Assembly: GCA_946534105.1 (NCBI GenBank)
Contig: CAMNCG010000014.1
Span: forward strand, 1 to 35,724
Length of the DNA: 35,724 bases
Reading direction: 5' to 3'
Source of the DNA: an uncultured Verrucomicrobiota bacterium
GTDB taxonomy: Bacteria; Verrucomicrobiota; Kiritimatiellia; RFP12; UBA3636
Positions 1 to 9,572 of this stretch are shown piece by piece. The position numbers were made by a program, and so were the translations under genes. Positions within the stretch are counted from its first letter, which is position 1; every line of letters starts with the position of its first letter. Under the pieces are notes generated by a model that saw only the letters and a list, made by a program, of their open reading frames with translations, made no database searches and was not told the DNA's origin.

Positions 1-192
1 ATCCAGGAACCGGACGGGGCGGAAGAGGCGCTGGGGCTCACGATCCCGGAACACGTCGCGACGGCGCTTCCCAAGCAGGAGCGGCACCCCAAGGCGGCGG
101 AACTGCTCGCGACGTGCCGGACGATGACGGCGCTCGACGCGGTCGTCTGCGACGGCCTCGGCCTCGTACGGGTGAGACGACGGACCGCGTAA
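1..192 (+). CDS. 3' end of an unidentified gene (partial)
   Basis: The first frame is open from base 1 to a TAA at 190-192 and encodes 63 C-terminal residues; the start lies outside the window. The codons have the G/C-rich third positions typical of this genome, which supports real coding. The tail includes ...RTMTALDAVVCDGLGLVRV and ends in a basic cluster. I do not recognise a family from this fragment. It is read in the same direction as the AraC-type gene 78 bp downstream, so that gene could be its local regulator, but the gap holds its own possible promoter. Confidence 0.6.
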   Translation: MQEPDGAEEALGLTIPEHVATALPKQERHPKAAELLATCRTMTALDAVVCDGLGLVRVRRRTA

Positions 193-213
193 AATTAAGA
201 TTTAGAAATACGC

Positions 214-242
214 TTTCAATCAAATGAAAACAATGCGAGAAT
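214..242 (+). promoter_or_regulatory. possible promoter of the AraC-type gene
   Basis: An AT-rich stretch in otherwise GC-rich DNA holds TTTCAA (214-219), a 17-bp spacer and GAGAAT (237-242). The -10 differs by one base from the TAGAAT box seen at other promoters in this window. The start codon of the next gene is at 271. This is a pattern match only, with a weak -35. Confidence 0.3.
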
Positions 243-270
243 TCGGTGGAGATTTGGGCGAGGGGGGCGG

Positions 271-717
271 GTGATCGGGACGATGTGCGTCTACGTCCAG
301 ACCCCGGCACCCGCGGCGATGCCGGAGTGGCACGGAAAACTGCGAGAAGTCACGTCGTGGATCGCCGCGAATCCCGGTGAGCCGATGACGCTCTCCTCGA
401 TCGCCCGGCGCGCGGGGCTGCCGCCGAAACGGCTCGAAGCCCTTTTTTCGGAATTCCTGGGGACGAGCGTGGCGAAATTCGTCGCGGTCCAACGCCTCTC
501 CGCGGCCCGGCGGATGCTCGAAACCACCGACGAGACGGTAAGCTCGATCGCGCAGACGTGCGGGTTCTACGACCACAGCCACTTCTCGAAGGCGTTCTGC
601 CGGAAGTGGGGCGTTTCGCCCGGGGCCTACCGGGAGAAAGTCCGGTCGCCGGCGGGCTCCGGTGCCGATTCGTCGGGGGGCGGGGCGAGTTCTCCCGCGG
701 CGCAGAGGCGGCGGTAG
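271..717 (+). CDS. AraC/XylS-family transcriptional regulator, DNA-binding domain only
   Basis: This 148-residue protein is essentially one AraC-type double helix-turn-helix domain (about residues 25-125): TLSSIARRAGLPPKRLEALF is the first HTH and SSIAQTCGFYDHSHFSKAF the second, followed by the family signature GVSPGAYR. There is no sensor domain before it, as in short SoxS/MarA-like members, so the inducer cannot be guessed. The GTG at 271 was chosen because it follows a purine-rich GAGGGGGGCGG; ATG at 283 is an alternative. The last ~24 residues (SPAGSGADSSGGGASS...) are low-complexity and are encoded antisense to the 3' end of the convergent ABC transporter gene (91-bp tail-to-tail overlap), so they probably carry no specific function. 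Confidence 0.85.
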   Translation: MIGTMCVYVQTPAPAAMPEWHGKLREVTSWIAANPGEPMTLSSIARRAGLPPKRLEALFSEFLGTSVAKFVAVQRLSAARRMLETTDETVSSIAQTCGFYDHSHFSKAFCRKWGVSPGAYREKVRSPAGSGADSSGGGASSPAAQRRR

Positions 718-2459
718 GGTTCGCAGGAGGCGAGGAGTTCCTCGTGGGTGCCGACGCCGGCGACGCGGCCGGCGTCGAGGACGACGATCGCGTCGGCGTC
801 GCGCACGGTGGAAAGGCGGTGGGCGATGATGATCGAGGTGCGGTCGCGGCGGAGGCGGTCGAGGGCGGCGCGGATGCGGCGCTCGGTGCGGGCGTCGACG
901 CTCGAGGTGGCTTCGTCGAGCACGAGCACGCGCGGTTCGGCCATCGCGGCCCGGGCGAGGCACAGAAGCTGCATCTGGCCTCGGGAGAGCCCGGCGCCTC
1001 CGGAACCCACGGGCGTTTCCAGGCCGAGGGGAAGTCCGGCGACGAAATCGCCGGCGCCGGCGAAATCCGCCGCTTCGGCCGTCTTGGCGGGGTCCTGCGA
1101 ATCGGCGCCGAAGGCGATGTTCGAACCGATCGTACCGGAGAAGAGCGAAACGTCCTGCGGCACGAGGGCGATGGCGCGCCGGAGCGCGTTCTTGCGGTAT
1201 TCCCGGATGTCGCGGCCGCCGAGCAGGACGCGGCCGGATTCCGGATCGAGGAAGCGGGGGATCATCGACGCGGCGGTGGTCTTGCCGGAGCCGGTTTCGC
1301 CGACGAGCGCGACGCACGAGCCGGCGGGAACTTCGAACGATACGTCGCGCAGGACCCAGGGTCCGTCCCCGTAGCGGAAGGAAACGCGGTCGAAAACCAC
1401 GGAGAGCCCGTCGCGGCCGGGCGGGAGCTCCTCGCGCCCCTCGTCCGGCTCCGGCGCTTCGTCGAGCAGGGCGAACACGCGCTCCGCGCCGGCCAGCGCG
1501 CTCTGGAGCTGGCCGAAGCGTTCGGCGATTTCGTTCACCGGGCGGCCGAACTGGCGCGCGTAGAGCATGAACGAAACGACGAGGCCGACCGTCGCCGTCC
1601 CGTTCATCGCGAGCCATCCGCCGACCGCGGCGACGAGGAGATAGGACACGTTGCCGATGGCGTTCATCGCGGGTCCCATGGCGCCGCCGGCGGCGTCGGC
1701 CCCGAGCGAGACCCGGCGCAGCGTTTCCGCGACTTCGGCGAAGCGCCGCTTTTCCTCTTCTTCCCGTCCGAAGGCCTGCACTTCCAGGAGCCCCGACACG
1801 CGGTCTTCGGCGAGTTCGTTCATTTCGCCGAGCGCGGTCTGCCGCTTCCGGAAAAGCCGCCGGGAGACGAGGACGATGGCGCGGCCCGCAGCCCAGGTGG
1901 CGGGGACCGTGGCGCAGACGACGAGGGCGAGGCGCCACGAGAGCCAGAGGAGGGCGGCGAGCGTCGCCGCGAGGGAGGTGCAGGAGGCGAAAAATCGGAG
2001 CATGCCCTGTCCGAGCGATTCGCCGGCGGCGGCGGTGTCGTTCACGAGCCGGCTCATCGTTTCGCCCGGACCGGTGCGGTCGTGGCGGGAAACGGGGAGG
2101 GCGAGCACGGCGCGGAAGAGGTCTTCGCGCATGCCGAGCACGCACGAAACGGAAATCGCCGCCGTCGCGCGGCCGATCGCGGCCTGCGCCGCGCATCCGG
2201 CGAGCGTCGCGGCGAAACCGCCGAGCAGCAGGGCCGAAAGCCTCGTCCAGGAGAACGCGCCGGAGGCGATGTCGTCGGTCGCGAGCCCGAGAACCCGCGG
2301 CCAGGCGAGCGAGGCCGCCGTCGCGGCGAGCTGGCACGGGACGATCCACGCGAAGCGGCGGCGGTCGCCGCCCAGGCGCGAGAGCAGGCGCAGGAGCGTC
2401 CCGACCGGATCGGCGGGCTTCGCCGGTTCGCGGTAGCGGTCTTCGTGGCGCGGGGGCAT
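627..2459 (-). CDS. ABC transporter, fused permease and ATPase (MsbA/MdlB-type exporter)
   Basis: This 610-residue protein has the half-transporter layout of type I exporters: a six-helix membrane domain (about residues 35-320) followed by a nucleotide-binding domain (about 355-590). The ATPase motifs are complete: Walker A GETGSGKT, Q-loop VPQD, signature GLSRGQ (a variant of LSGGQ), Walker B VLVLDEATSS and H-loop IIAHRLST. A homodimer exporting a lipid, peptide or drug is expected, but the substrate cannot be read from sequence. The ATG overlaps the stop of the preceding gene (ATGA) and GGAGG lies upstream, so it is the last gene of the long rib/fol operon. Its 3' end overlaps the convergent AraC gene. 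Confidence 0.93.
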   Translation of the reverse strand: MPPRHEDRYREPAKPADPVGTLLRLLSRLGGDRRRFAWIVPCQLAATAASLAWPRVLGLATDDIASGAFSWTRLSALLLGGFAATLAGCAAQAAIGRATAAISVSCVLGMREDLFRAVLALPVSRHDRTGPGETMSRLVNDTAAAGESLGQGMLRFFASCTSLAATLAALLWLSWRLALVVCATVPATWAAGRAIVLVSRRLFRKRQTALGEMNELAEDRVSGLLEVQAFGREEEEKRRFAEVAETLRRVSLGADAAGGAMGPAMNAIGNVSYLLVAAVGGWLAMNGTATVGLVVSFMLYARQFGRPVNEIAERFGQLQSALAGAERVFALLDEAPEPDEGREELPPGRDGLSVVFDRVSFRYGDGPWVLRDVSFEVPAGSCVALVGETGSGKTTAASMIPRFLDPESGRVLLGGRDIREYRKNALRRAIALVPQDVSLFSGTIGSNIAFGADSQDPAKTAEAADFAGAGDFVAGLPLGLETPVGSGGAGLSRGQMQLLCLARAAMAEPRVLVLDEATSSVDARTERRIRAALDRLRRDRTSIIIAHRLSTVRDADAIVVLDAGRVAGVGTHEELLASCEPYRRLCAAGELAPPPDESAPEPAGDRTFSR

Positions 2460-5400
2460 CAACGGCCTCCGCCGGCGGACGGCCGTTCCTCCGCCAGCGC
2501 GGCGGTCCCGAACGCGCGCAGGAGCGCGCGATGCGTCCCATCGGGGTCGCGCGCGGCGATGGCGACGGCGCCCTCGAATTCGGCGGCGCGGCGGTCTTCG
2601 GGAAACGCGGCGAAAAGTTCTTCTTCGAGCGTGATCCCGAAGAGCGTGTCCGGGTCGGGCGCGGCGTCGGCCGCGGCGTCGGCCGCGGCAGGATCGGCGC
2701 GGCGGAGGGCGGCGAGGTGCTCGGCGCGCGCCTCCGGCATGCCGAGGGCGGCGTCGAGCGCGACGAGAGGGGCGAGGATGCGGCGTTCGGCGGGGTGCGC
2801 GATCGCCTCGCCCGCAAGTTCCGCGCGGGCGAGGGCGGTCTGGCCGTCGAGGAGTCGGAGCCGAGCGGCGCCGAGGGCGATGCGGACCGACCACGGGCCG
2901 GGATCGTCGTGGAGCTTCACAAGGTCCTCCTCGGCGGCGTCGCGCCAGCGGCGACGGTCGTCTTGCGGAGCGGCGGCGAGGGCGTCAAGGAGTCGTTCGA
3001 AGCGCATGAGGTAGAGCGTCGGGTCGTGCGGGTCGTCGCGGATCGCCTTGTCAAGCACCATGCGCGCGGAAACGGGGATGCCGCGCGCCTCCATCTCGCG
3101 GAGACGGGCGGCGAGCAGCGCGTTGCGCGAGGCGCCGAGCGCTTCGAGGCGACCGAGGCGGGCCTTTCCGGCTTCCTCGTCCGCGGGGGGCGGGGCCAGA
3201 ATTTCGGCGAGGGCGTAGGCCGCCTGGGGGTCGGACCCTCCCGACACCGCCATCGCCTTTTCGAATGCGGCGCGCGCGCCCCCGCGGTCGCCGAGGGCGA
3301 GTTTCGCGCGTCCGATCGCGGAAATGACGAGGGCGCGGTCTTCCGCCGTGAGCTCTTCAAACGCGGGTTCGGCGCGTTCCAGCGCGGCGATGGCGCGTTC
3401 CGGGGCGGAGAGGCGGAAGAATCCTGGCGCGAGGAACGCCTCGGCCGCGAGGTCTACGGGGCGCGAGAGGTCGAGCGAAAGTTCCGCGAAGCCGGCGAGG
3501 CCGGGGCCGCCGCGTTCCGTCGCGGCCGCAAGCGCGGCGAAGTCCCGGTCCGGGGCGCCGCGGTGGCGGAGCGACACCGAGGCGAGCGCCGCCAGGGGCG
3601 ACGCGGGCGCGAACGCGCGCACTTCGTCGAGAAGCGCCGCGGCGGCGGCCGCGCGCCCGGCCCGCGCGGTTGCTCGGACGAGCTCGGCGCCGGCGGCGGC
3701 GACCCGGGCGCCGAGGAGGGTTGCGGCGCGCGCCGCGGTGCGGCCGCCGCGGCCGCGTACGCGCCCGATGCGGCGCGCGGCCTCGGCGGCGAGGCGTTTC
3801 CATTCTTCCTCGATGCGTTCGATTCCGGGATCGGCGTCCGGGGCGAGGCCGACGAAGAGGAGTCCGGACGGCCGGACGGGGAACCCGGCGTCTTCCCATG
3901 CTCCGGGGTCGGAGTCGGACGCCACAAGCGCCGGATCCGCCGCGCCGGCGGGAAAGGGCAGGTCCTCCGGGAAGAAATCCAGGGGCGCACCGCGTTCCGC
4001 GGCCCGGAGGCGCAGGAGGGGGCGCGTTTCCCGGGAGGCTTCAAGGCAGGTGCGCCCGTCGAGCGAATCGAGGGTGGCGTCCGCGAGAAATTCCCAGAGC
4101 GAGGACGCGCGGGACGGCGCGTTGCGCGCGGAGGAAAACGCCGCCGCGACGATCGTGGCCGCCGCGACGGCCACGACCGTCCAACGGATGGCCCAGCCGG
4201 TCCGGAGTTCGTTGTCGGGTGGGGGCGGAACGACGTTTTCCGAAAAGAACCGCAGAGCCTGCACGTAGAAGGCCACGAGGGCGTACGCGAACGTCGCGGC
4301 GCACAGCGCGGCCGCGGGGGCCTCGGGCGCGAGTCCCGCCGCGGCGGAAATCGGCGAAAAACCGGTCCCGACGGCGCAGGTCGCGGAAACCGCGAGAACG
4401 GCGACGTTGAAGAGGTGCAGCGACACGCGCTCCTCGCGCTCCGAGAGCGAGGTCCGCGCCGCGAAGAGCCAGCCGAGGAACGGGATGACCGAAAGCGCCG
4501 GAACGAAGCGGGCCGCCGCAGGGTCCAGGCCCATGTCGCGACCGGATCCGACCGTGGAGCGCGCCATGTCCGCGGCGTGCGCAAGCAGCGCCCGGGCGAC
4601 GCCGCCCGTCCCGGAGGAACCGGGCGACGCCGCGGCGAAGGACGCGGCCGCGAGCGCCGACGAGACGAGCGCGCCCGCGGCGACGGCGAGGAGTCCGGCG
4701 GCGATCGTGACGGCGGGGTGCCGCTCGCTGTCCGTCATGACCGAGAGCATCGCGACCGGAACGAGCGCGAAGGGCAGGGCGAGGACGGCGACGGGGAACA
4801 CGCCGGCCGCCGCGCCGGCGAGCGCCGCGCCGGCGAGCATCGCCCCGAATCGGTCGGCGACCTGCGCGTGCAGGAGCAGCGCGAACGAAGCGGTCGAGGC
4901 GAAGACGCAGGCCGCACTTGGCGCCTGCCCCGAGGCGAGCCGCAGGGCGGCCGGGCCGACGCCCCAGAGAAGCGCCCCGGCGGCGGCGCCGAAGCGCGGC
5001 AGGAAAGCCGCCTGAAATTCGCCGTGGCGGACGTCCTCGGCGAGGATCGCCGGCTTCAGGTAGGCGTGGAACAGCGAAAGCAGCGCGAGGAAAAACGCGC
5101 CGCAGGAGAGGGCGGCGAAAAACGCGTTCGAGACCGCCACCGCGCGTCCCGGACCTCCGGCGAGGGGGAGAAACAGGCGGGCCGCGGCCACGGCAGGCAT
5201 CTGCATCGCGGACGCCGGAGATTCGACGCCGGCGAGCGCCGAGGCGACGGCGACGGACGGGCCTGGCAGGGCCCAGAGCGGCGACCGGAGGAGAAAAAAG
5301 GCAAGGAAAAGAGCGGAGAGCAGGGTCGCGCCCGCGAAGTCGGGAAGCGTGACGGCCGGCGCGAACATGTCGCCCGGTTTCGCTTCCGGGGCGAAGAAGA

Positions 5401-5476
5401 GCGTGCGCTTGGCGGCGGCCTGGCGTTTGCGCTTTTCCGCCGCGGTTTCGCGGTGTCGGGTCTCTTCGCCGCTCAT
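2459..5476 (-). CDS. large multi-pass membrane protein with C-terminal TPR-like region
   Basis: The 1005-residue product starts with a basic cytoplasmic segment (RHRETAAEKRKRQAAAKR), followed by roughly ten hydrophobic segments between residues 45 and 460. The C-terminal half is alanine/leucine/arginine-rich and helical, with TPR-like pairs such as AIGRAKLALGDRGGARAAFEKAM. This matches the general layout of the DUF2723/O-mannosyltransferase-like membrane proteins with TPR tails common in PVC and Bacteroidota genomes, but I see no diagnostic catalytic motif, so the family call is tentative. It overlaps both neighbours by 4 nt (ATGA), so translation is coupled. An envelope role (glycosylation, lipoprotein or polymer handling) is inference from its topology and the exporter downstream. 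Confidence 0.8.
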   Translation of the reverse strand: MSGEETRHRETAAEKRKRQAAAKRTLFFAPEAKPGDMFAPAVTLPDFAGATLLSALFLAFFLLRSPLWALPGPSVAVASALAGVESPASAMQMPAVAAARLFLPLAGGPGRAVAVSNAFFAALSCGAFFLALLSLFHAYLKPAILAEDVRHGEFQAAFLPRFGAAAGALLWGVGPAALRLASGQAPSAACVFASTASFALLLHAQVADRFGAMLAGAALAGAAAGVFPVAVLALPFALVPVAMLSVMTDSERHPAVTIAAGLLAVAAGALVSSALAAASFAAASPGSSGTGGVARALLAHAADMARSTVGSGRDMGLDPAAARFVPALSVIPFLGWLFAARTSLSEREERVSLHLFNVAVLAVSATCAVGTGFSPISAAAGLAPEAPAAALCAATFAYALVAFYVQALRFFSENVVPPPPDNELRTGWAIRWTVVAVAAATIVAAAFSSARNAPSRASSLWEFLADATLDSLDGRTCLEASRETRPLLRLRAAERGAPLDFFPEDLPFPAGAADPALVASDSDPGAWEDAGFPVRPSGLLFVGLAPDADPGIERIEEEWKRLAAEAARRIGRVRGRGGRTAARAATLLGARVAAAGAELVRATARAGRAAAAAALLDEVRAFAPASPLAALASVSLRHRGAPDRDFAALAAATERGGPGLAGFAELSLDLSRPVDLAAEAFLAPGFFRLSAPERAIAALERAEPAFEELTAEDRALVISAIGRAKLALGDRGGARAAFEKAMAVSGGSDPQAAYALAEILAPPPADEEAGKARLGRLEALGASRNALLAARLREMEARGIPVSARMVLDKAIRDDPHDPTLYLMRFERLLDALAAAPQDDRRRWRDAAEEDLVKLHDDPGPWSVRIALGAARLRLLDGQTALARAELAGEAIAHPAERRILAPLVALDAALGMPEARAEHLAALRRADPAAADAAADAAPDPDTLFGITLEEELFAAFPEDRRAAEFEGAVAIAARDPDGTHRALLRAFGTAALAEERPSAGGGR

Positions 5477-6744
5477 TTCGCAAGCCGCTCCTTCAACGCC
5501 GCCGCGGCTTCGAGGTACGTGGAGCCCGGGAGCGCCGGGCCGGTCGCGGCGACCGCGACGTCGCGCGCCCGGCCGTGGGTGCCGCCGACGCGGGAAGCGT
5601 CCTGGCACGTGCGCGGATGCAACGCGAAGCCGCGGTCGAAAAAGAGCTCGCACGGGTCGAATCCGGGCTTGTTGTGGATGTCGATGTGCGTCGCGTAGTC
5701 CGGGGCTTCGCGGCGCTCCGTCCACCATGGGTAGGCGCACCAGGAGCCTTCGCGGGCGATGATCAGGAGTTCGCCCGCCGAGGGGTGCGCCCATTCGCCT
5801 TCTTCCGCGCGCTCCTCGATTCGTCCGTACTCGCCCGTCGCGGCCAGCGCGGCGCGCACGGCCGGCGCGTCGGAGGGGTCTCGGACGTAGACGTGGGCCA
5901 CTTCGTGGTCGCACATCGCGAAGGCGCGCGACGCATGAAAATCGGGATACGCCATGCCGCCGAGGGTGCGGACCGCGAAGAAACCGGCGCGGCGAAGGGC
6001 GAGGTTCGGAAACGCCGGCGGCCGCGTCACCGGAGAAATCGCGTATTCGCCGAGGACGGCGAGGTCCGCGCCCCGTTTCTCCGCGAAGGCGGCGAGGGTT
6101 TCGAGCTCCGCGCGGAGGACGGCCGCGGCGCGGGCGCAGCGCGAATCGTCCGGGCCGAACCGCTGCGCGTCGTAGTCGAGCGTCGGAAGGTACAGAAAGG
6201 CGATGTCGGGATCCCGGGTTTCCGCCACGGCGAGGAAGTCCGCCAGCACGGCGTCTCCCGCTTTCGGACAGGCGAGCGGACCCCAATAGCGCCAGAGAGA
6301 AAACGATCCGTTTCGGCGGCGGAGTGCCGCGTCGTCCTCCGGCGGAATGGCGTAGCGGTAGAGGATCGAGCCGCCGCCGTGCTTGTGGACGTGGGCGGGG
6401 GAGAGCAGGAAATCGACCCGTTCGCCGAGGCTCTGCTGGAAAAAGAACATTCCGACCGTCGCGCCCGCGGCGCGGGCGGCGTCCCACGCGCGGGGTCCGG
6501 AAACGAGCGCCGACGACTGTTCCCAGAACGACGGCTTGCGCGTCTCGCGGCAGAACCAGCCGTTTGCGACCATGCCGTGGGCGCGAGGCGGGAGGCCGGT
6601 GCGGAGCGTGCCCTGCGCGACGCAGGTCACGGCCGGGAAGACGGACCGGGCGGGGCGGAATTCCAGCCCCGCCGCCCTGACGAGGCCGTGGCGCTCGGCG
6701 TCGCGCCAGCCGAGGCCGGCAACGGAGACGACGAGGTGCTTCAC
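5473..6744 (-). CDS. alkaline phosphatase-superfamily protein (type I phosphodiesterase/nucleotide pyrophosphatase-like)
   Basis: The 423-residue protein begins with [12 protein letters not shown], then [29 protein letters not shown], which is the pattern of phosphodiesterase/nucleotide pyrophosphatase proteins (a T nucleophile region followed by TG..P..HG). Further family features are [14 protein letters not shown] (metal-ligand Asp), AVLGEYAI and an H-rich C-terminal region ([15 protein letters not shown]). It has no signal peptide, so it is likely cytoplasmic. The GTG start at 6744 is supported by GGAGGGG 5 nt upstream and by a GTGA overlap with folD. It resembles hydrolases acting on phosphodiesters of nucleotides or lipids; the substrate is unknown. 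Confidence 0.82.
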   Translation of the reverse strand: MKHLVVSVAGLGWRDAERHGLVRAAGLEFRPARSVFPAVTCVAQGTLRTGLPPRAHGMVANGWFCRETRKPSFWEQSSALVSGPRAWDAARAAGATVGMFFFQQSLGERVDFLLSPAHVHKHGGGSILYRYAIPPEDDAALRRRNGSFSLWRYWGPLACPKAGDAVLADFLAVAETRDPDIAFLYLPTLDYDAQRFGPDDSRCARAAAVLRAELETLAAFAEKRGADLAVLGEYAISPVTRPPAFPNLALRRAGFFAVRTLGGMAYPDFHASRAFAMCDHEVAHVYVRDPSDAPAVRAALAATGEYGRIEERAEEGEWAHPSAGELLIIAREGSWCAYPWWTERREAPDYATHIDIHNKPGFDPCELFFDRGFALHPRTCQDASRVGGTHGRARDVAVAATGPALPGSTYLEAAAALKERLAK

Positions 6745-7646
6745 GAATCCCCTCCCGCCGTCGCCTTCGCCGCCGCGGCGTGCAGACGCGCCGCCTTCAG
6801 GGTGTTGGCCATCAGCATCGCGATCGTCATCGGACCCACGCCGCCGGGAACCGGCGTGATGCGCGAGGCGACGGGCGAAACGGCGTCGAAATCGACGTCG
6901 CCGACGAGGCGGAAGCCCGCTTTTTTCGAAGGGTCGGGTACGCGGTTCACTCCGACGTCGATCACCACGGCGCCCGGTTTCACCATTCCCGAGCCGATCG
7001 TGCCGGGGCGGCCGACCGCGACGACGAGGATGTCCGCTTCGCGCGTGAAGCGCCCGAGATCGGGCGTGGCGGAGTGGCAGAGGGTGACCGTCGCGTCCCC
7101 TCCGCGTCCCTTGCGCGCGAGAAGCGCGGCGACGGGCTTGCCGACGATGTTGCTGCGGCCGACGACAACGGCGTGTTTTCCGGCCGGATCGACGCCGGAT
7201 CGCAACAGCAGTTCGACGATTCCGGCGGGAGTGCAGGGGACGAAGCCGTCGAACCCTGTGGCAAGGCGTCCCGCCGACACGGGATGGAAGCCGTCGACGT
7301 CCTTGTCCGGGGAAATCGCGAGCAGGACCTCCCGTTCGTCGAGGTCGCGGGGCAGGGGAAGCTGCACGAGGATGCCGTCCACCTCGGGGGCGGCGTCGAG
7401 GCGCGCGATTTCGCCGAGCAGCGTTTCGCGCGGGACGTCCGCCGGAAACCGGACCGGAAACGAAACGATGCCGCACTCGGCGCAGGCGCGTTCCTTCGCG
7501 GTCACGTAGGAAACGGACGCCGGGTCTTCGCCGCACAGCACGACCGCGAGGCCCGGCGCGCGGAAGGAGGAGCGGAGGGCCGCGGCGCCGGCCGCGACTT
7601 CGGCGCGGACGTCCGCCGCGATTTTCTTTCCGTCGATGATCGTCAT
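6741..7646 (-). CDS. folD: bifunctional methylene-THF dehydrogenase / methenyl-THF cyclohydrolase
   Basis: FolD interconverts 5,10-methylene-, 5,10-methenyl- and 10-formyl-tetrahydrofolate with NADP. The 301-residue length is normal. Motifs read directly: [15 protein letters not shown] (substrate loop with the catalytic Lys), [27 protein letters not shown], the NADP-binding [16 protein letters not shown] and VIDVGVNRV near the end. ATG at 7646 overlaps the folE stop (ATGA), linking entry into the folate pathway with one-carbon use of the finished cofactor. Confidence 0.97.
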   Translation of the reverse strand: MTIIDGKKIAADVRAEVAAGAAALRSSFRAPGLAVVLCGEDPASVSYVTAKERACAECGIVSFPVRFPADVPRETLLGEIARLDAAPEVDGILVQLPLPRDLDEREVLLAISPDKDVDGFHPVSAGRLATGFDGFVPCTPAGIVELLLRSGVDPAGKHAVVVGRSNIVGKPVAALLARKGRGGDATVTLCHSATPDLGRFTREADILVVAVGRPGTIGSGMVKPGAVVIDVGVNRVPDPSKKAGFRLVGDVDFDAVSPVASRITPVPGGVGPMTIAMLMANTLKAARLHAAAAKATAGGDS

Positions 7647-8203
7647 TTGCGGAGCAGGGAGAGGAATTCGGCGCGGGTCGCCGCGTCGTCGTGGAAGGAG
7701 CCGAGGACGGCCGAGGTGGCCATTTTCGAATTTTGTTTCGAGACGCCGCGCATCTGCATGCAGAGGTGTTCGCATTCCATCACGACCCCGACGCCCTCGG
7801 CGCCCGTGGCGTCGCGCACCGCGCGCGCGATCTGCGACGTGAGGCGCTCCTGGATCTGGAGCCGCGCCGCGAAGCAGTCGGCGATGCGGGCGATCTTGCT
7901 CACGCCGAGGACTTTGCCGCGCGGAATGTAGCCGACGTGGCAGTGGCCGAAAAACGGCATGAGGTGGTGTTCGCAGAGGCTGTACACGTCGATGTCGCGC
8001 ACGATCACCATGTGGTTGGCGCCTTCGGATTCGAAGACGGCGCCGTTCACGACGCCTTCGGGCGTCTGCGCGTAGCCGCGAACGAGGTGCGCAAGCGCCC
8101 GCGCGACGCGGTCCGGCGTCTTCGCGAGGCCCTCGCGGTCCGGGTCTTCCCCGATCTCGAGAAGGATTTCGCGCACGAGCGAAGAAACTTTCTTTTCGTC
8201 CAT
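7643..8203 (-). CDS. folE: GTP cyclohydrolase I
   Basis: FolE converts GTP to 7,8-dihydroneopterin triphosphate, the first step of folate synthesis. The 186-residue protein has the zinc ligands in place: Cys77 and His80 in [12 protein letters not shown] and Cys148 in [11 protein letters not shown]. Other family segments are [33 protein letters not shown] and the QERLTSQIA helix. Its stop overlaps the folD start. It follows the pRiA4b-like gene by 14 nt in the operon that also makes riboflavin from GTP. Confidence 0.97.
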   Translation of the reverse strand: MDEKKVSSLVREILLEIGEDPDREGLAKTPDRVARALAHLVRGYAQTPEGVVNGAVFESEGANHMVIVRDIDVYSLCEHHLMPFFGHCHVGYIPRGKVLGVSKIARIADCFAARLQIQERLTSQIARAVRDATGAEGVGVVMECEHLCMQMRGVSKQNSKMATSAVLGSFHDDAATRAEFLSLLRK

Positions 8204-8217
8204 GGTCGGTTTCCGGG

Positions 8218-8889
8218 TTACCAGATTTCGGCGTCTCCGCCGTCCCCGCCGCCGTCTTCCCCGCGGTCGCCGAACGGATCGTCCTCGTCTTCGTCGAAAA
8301 TCAGGTCTTCGCCGGGGTCCCGCCCGCCGCGGAACGTCTCGCGGCGCGGCGGCGAAAAGGCGTCCTCCTCTTCGGCGTAGTCGTCGAAGTCGCGGCCGTA
8401 CTGCGAGGGGTTCGGGCCGGAGGAAAGGCTGTCGATCGGGAGCGGGTAGGGCGCTCCGGGCACCGGAGGCGCGGGCTTGCCTGCGCGCTCGACGGAAAAA
8501 ATCCAGTCCCCGCCGTCGGACATGTAGGAGTAGAACAGGCCGTGCCGGCCGTCGTCCGGCACGCTGGCGACGGCCGGAAGGTCTTCGTAGACGTCGCAGT
8601 CGATCGTCTCCCGGTCGGGCTCGTCGCCGATCTGCGGCGGAACGCTCACGCGGCAGGATCCGTCGGCCTCCGCGGTGAAGAAGTGGAACGGGTGCTCATT
8701 GTCGAATTCGATTGCCTCCTGAATCGCCTCGTGAAGGTCGTAGAGACAGGCGCGAAGCGGAAAATCGACGTAGCGGACGCATTCTTCGCCGTCCGTCCAC
8801 GGCCCGGACACCAGCGAAATGCGGAGGCGCTGCACCAGGGCTTCTTGCTCCGGTCCGCCAAGGACCGGGGACTCGTCTTCTTCTTTCAT
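8218..8889 (-). CDS. pRiA4b ORF-3-like family protein with acidic tail
   Basis: The 223-residue protein has a folded N-terminal part (about residues 15-140; [61 protein letters not shown]) matching the plasmid pRiA4b ORF-3-like family, in which a beta-sheet core is followed by the HxF segment and a conserved D/GDxW region. The last ~80 residues are strongly acidic and Gly/Asp-rich. No enzymatic activity is established for the family. It starts with ATG at 8889, overlapping the ribE stop, and so sits unusually inside a cofactor operon. Confidence 0.8.
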   Translation of the reverse strand: MKEEDESPVLGGPEQEALVQRLRISLVSGPWTDGEECVRYVDFPLRACLYDLHEAIQEAIEFDNEHPFHFFTAEADGSCRVSVPPQIGDEPDRETIDCDVYEDLPAVASVPDDGRHGLFYSYMSDGGDWIFSVERAGKPAPPVPGAPYPLPIDSLSSGPNPSQYGRDFDDYAEEEDAFSPPRRETFRGGRDPGEDLIFDEDEDDPFGDRGEDGGGDGGDAEIW

Positions 8890-9572
8890 CGGGAAATCCC
8901 CCCTTCCCGGTCCGGGCCGAAACCGGCCTGCCGCAGGAACGCCACCGTCACGCCGGAAGCCCCGCCGCGCGCCGCGGCGCCGCCCAAAAGCGATTCCACG
9001 TAGCGCCCGAGCACGTCGGTTTCGAGATTGAGCGCGTCGCCGCGCCGCCGCTCCCCGAGCGACGTTTCCCGGAGGGTCGTCGGAATGAGATTCACTTCGA
9101 AAACGCACGGTTCGGGCACCGCGCTCACCGTGAGGCTCGTGCCGTCGAGCGCCACGGAGCCCTTGTAGACCACGTACCGCGCTTCGGACGGGGCGCACCT
9201 CAGGCGGAACCGGAAATCGCGCCCGACGCGTTCCACGGCGAGCAGTTCGGCCGTGCCGTCCACGTGCCCCTGCACGATGTGGCCGCCGAGGCGGTCGGCC
9301 GGCCGCAGCGCGCGCTCCAGGTTGAGCGCCGCGCCCGGGGCGAGACGCCGGAGCGCCGTGACGGCGAGCGTTTCGTCGAGCACGTCCGCGTCGAAGCCGT
9401 CCGGACGCACGGCCGAAACCGTGAGGCAGCACCCCTGCACGGCCACGCTTTCGCCGGGGACGAGCGGACCGTCGGCCCACGGCGCGCACGAGACGGACGC
9501 GATGGCCCCGCCGCCCGCGGCGCGGGAAAGGCTTCCGAGGCGGCCGACTTGCTGCACAAGCCCGGTGAACAT
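8886..9572 (-). CDS. ribE: riboflavin synthase alpha subunit
   Basis: Riboflavin synthase dismutates two 6,7-dimethyl-8-ribityllumazines into riboflavin and a pyrimidine. The 228-residue protein shows the two tandem lumazine-binding barrels: the first opens with MFTGLVQQVG and has VQGCCLTVS and LGGHIVQGHVDG at its end; the second repeats GTSLTVSAV and FEVNLIPTTLRETSLG. The MFTGLV N-terminus is diagnostic and fixes the start. It overlaps the ribD stop by one base (TGATG). Lumazine synthase (ribH) and ribBA are not in this window. Confidence 0.96.
   Translation of the reverse strand: MFTGLVQQVGRLGSLSRAAGGGAIASVSCAPWADGPLVPGESVAVQGCCLTVSAVRPDGFDADVLDETLAVTALRRLAPGAALNLERALRPADRLGGHIVQGHVDGTAELLAVERVGRDFRFRLRCAPSEARYVVYKGSVALDGTSLTVSAVPEPCVFEVNLIPTTLRETSLGERRRGDALNLETDVLGRYVESLLGGAAARGGASGVTVAFLRQAGFGPDREGGISR

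Noticed and set aside
2531-5698. Very long plus-strand open frames (over 1000 codons) opposite the membrane/TPR gene
   Set aside because: These are shadows of the GC-rich, stop-poor minus-strand genes. Their products are Arg/Gly/Glu-rich with no domains, while the minus strand has membrane segments and ATGA couplings.
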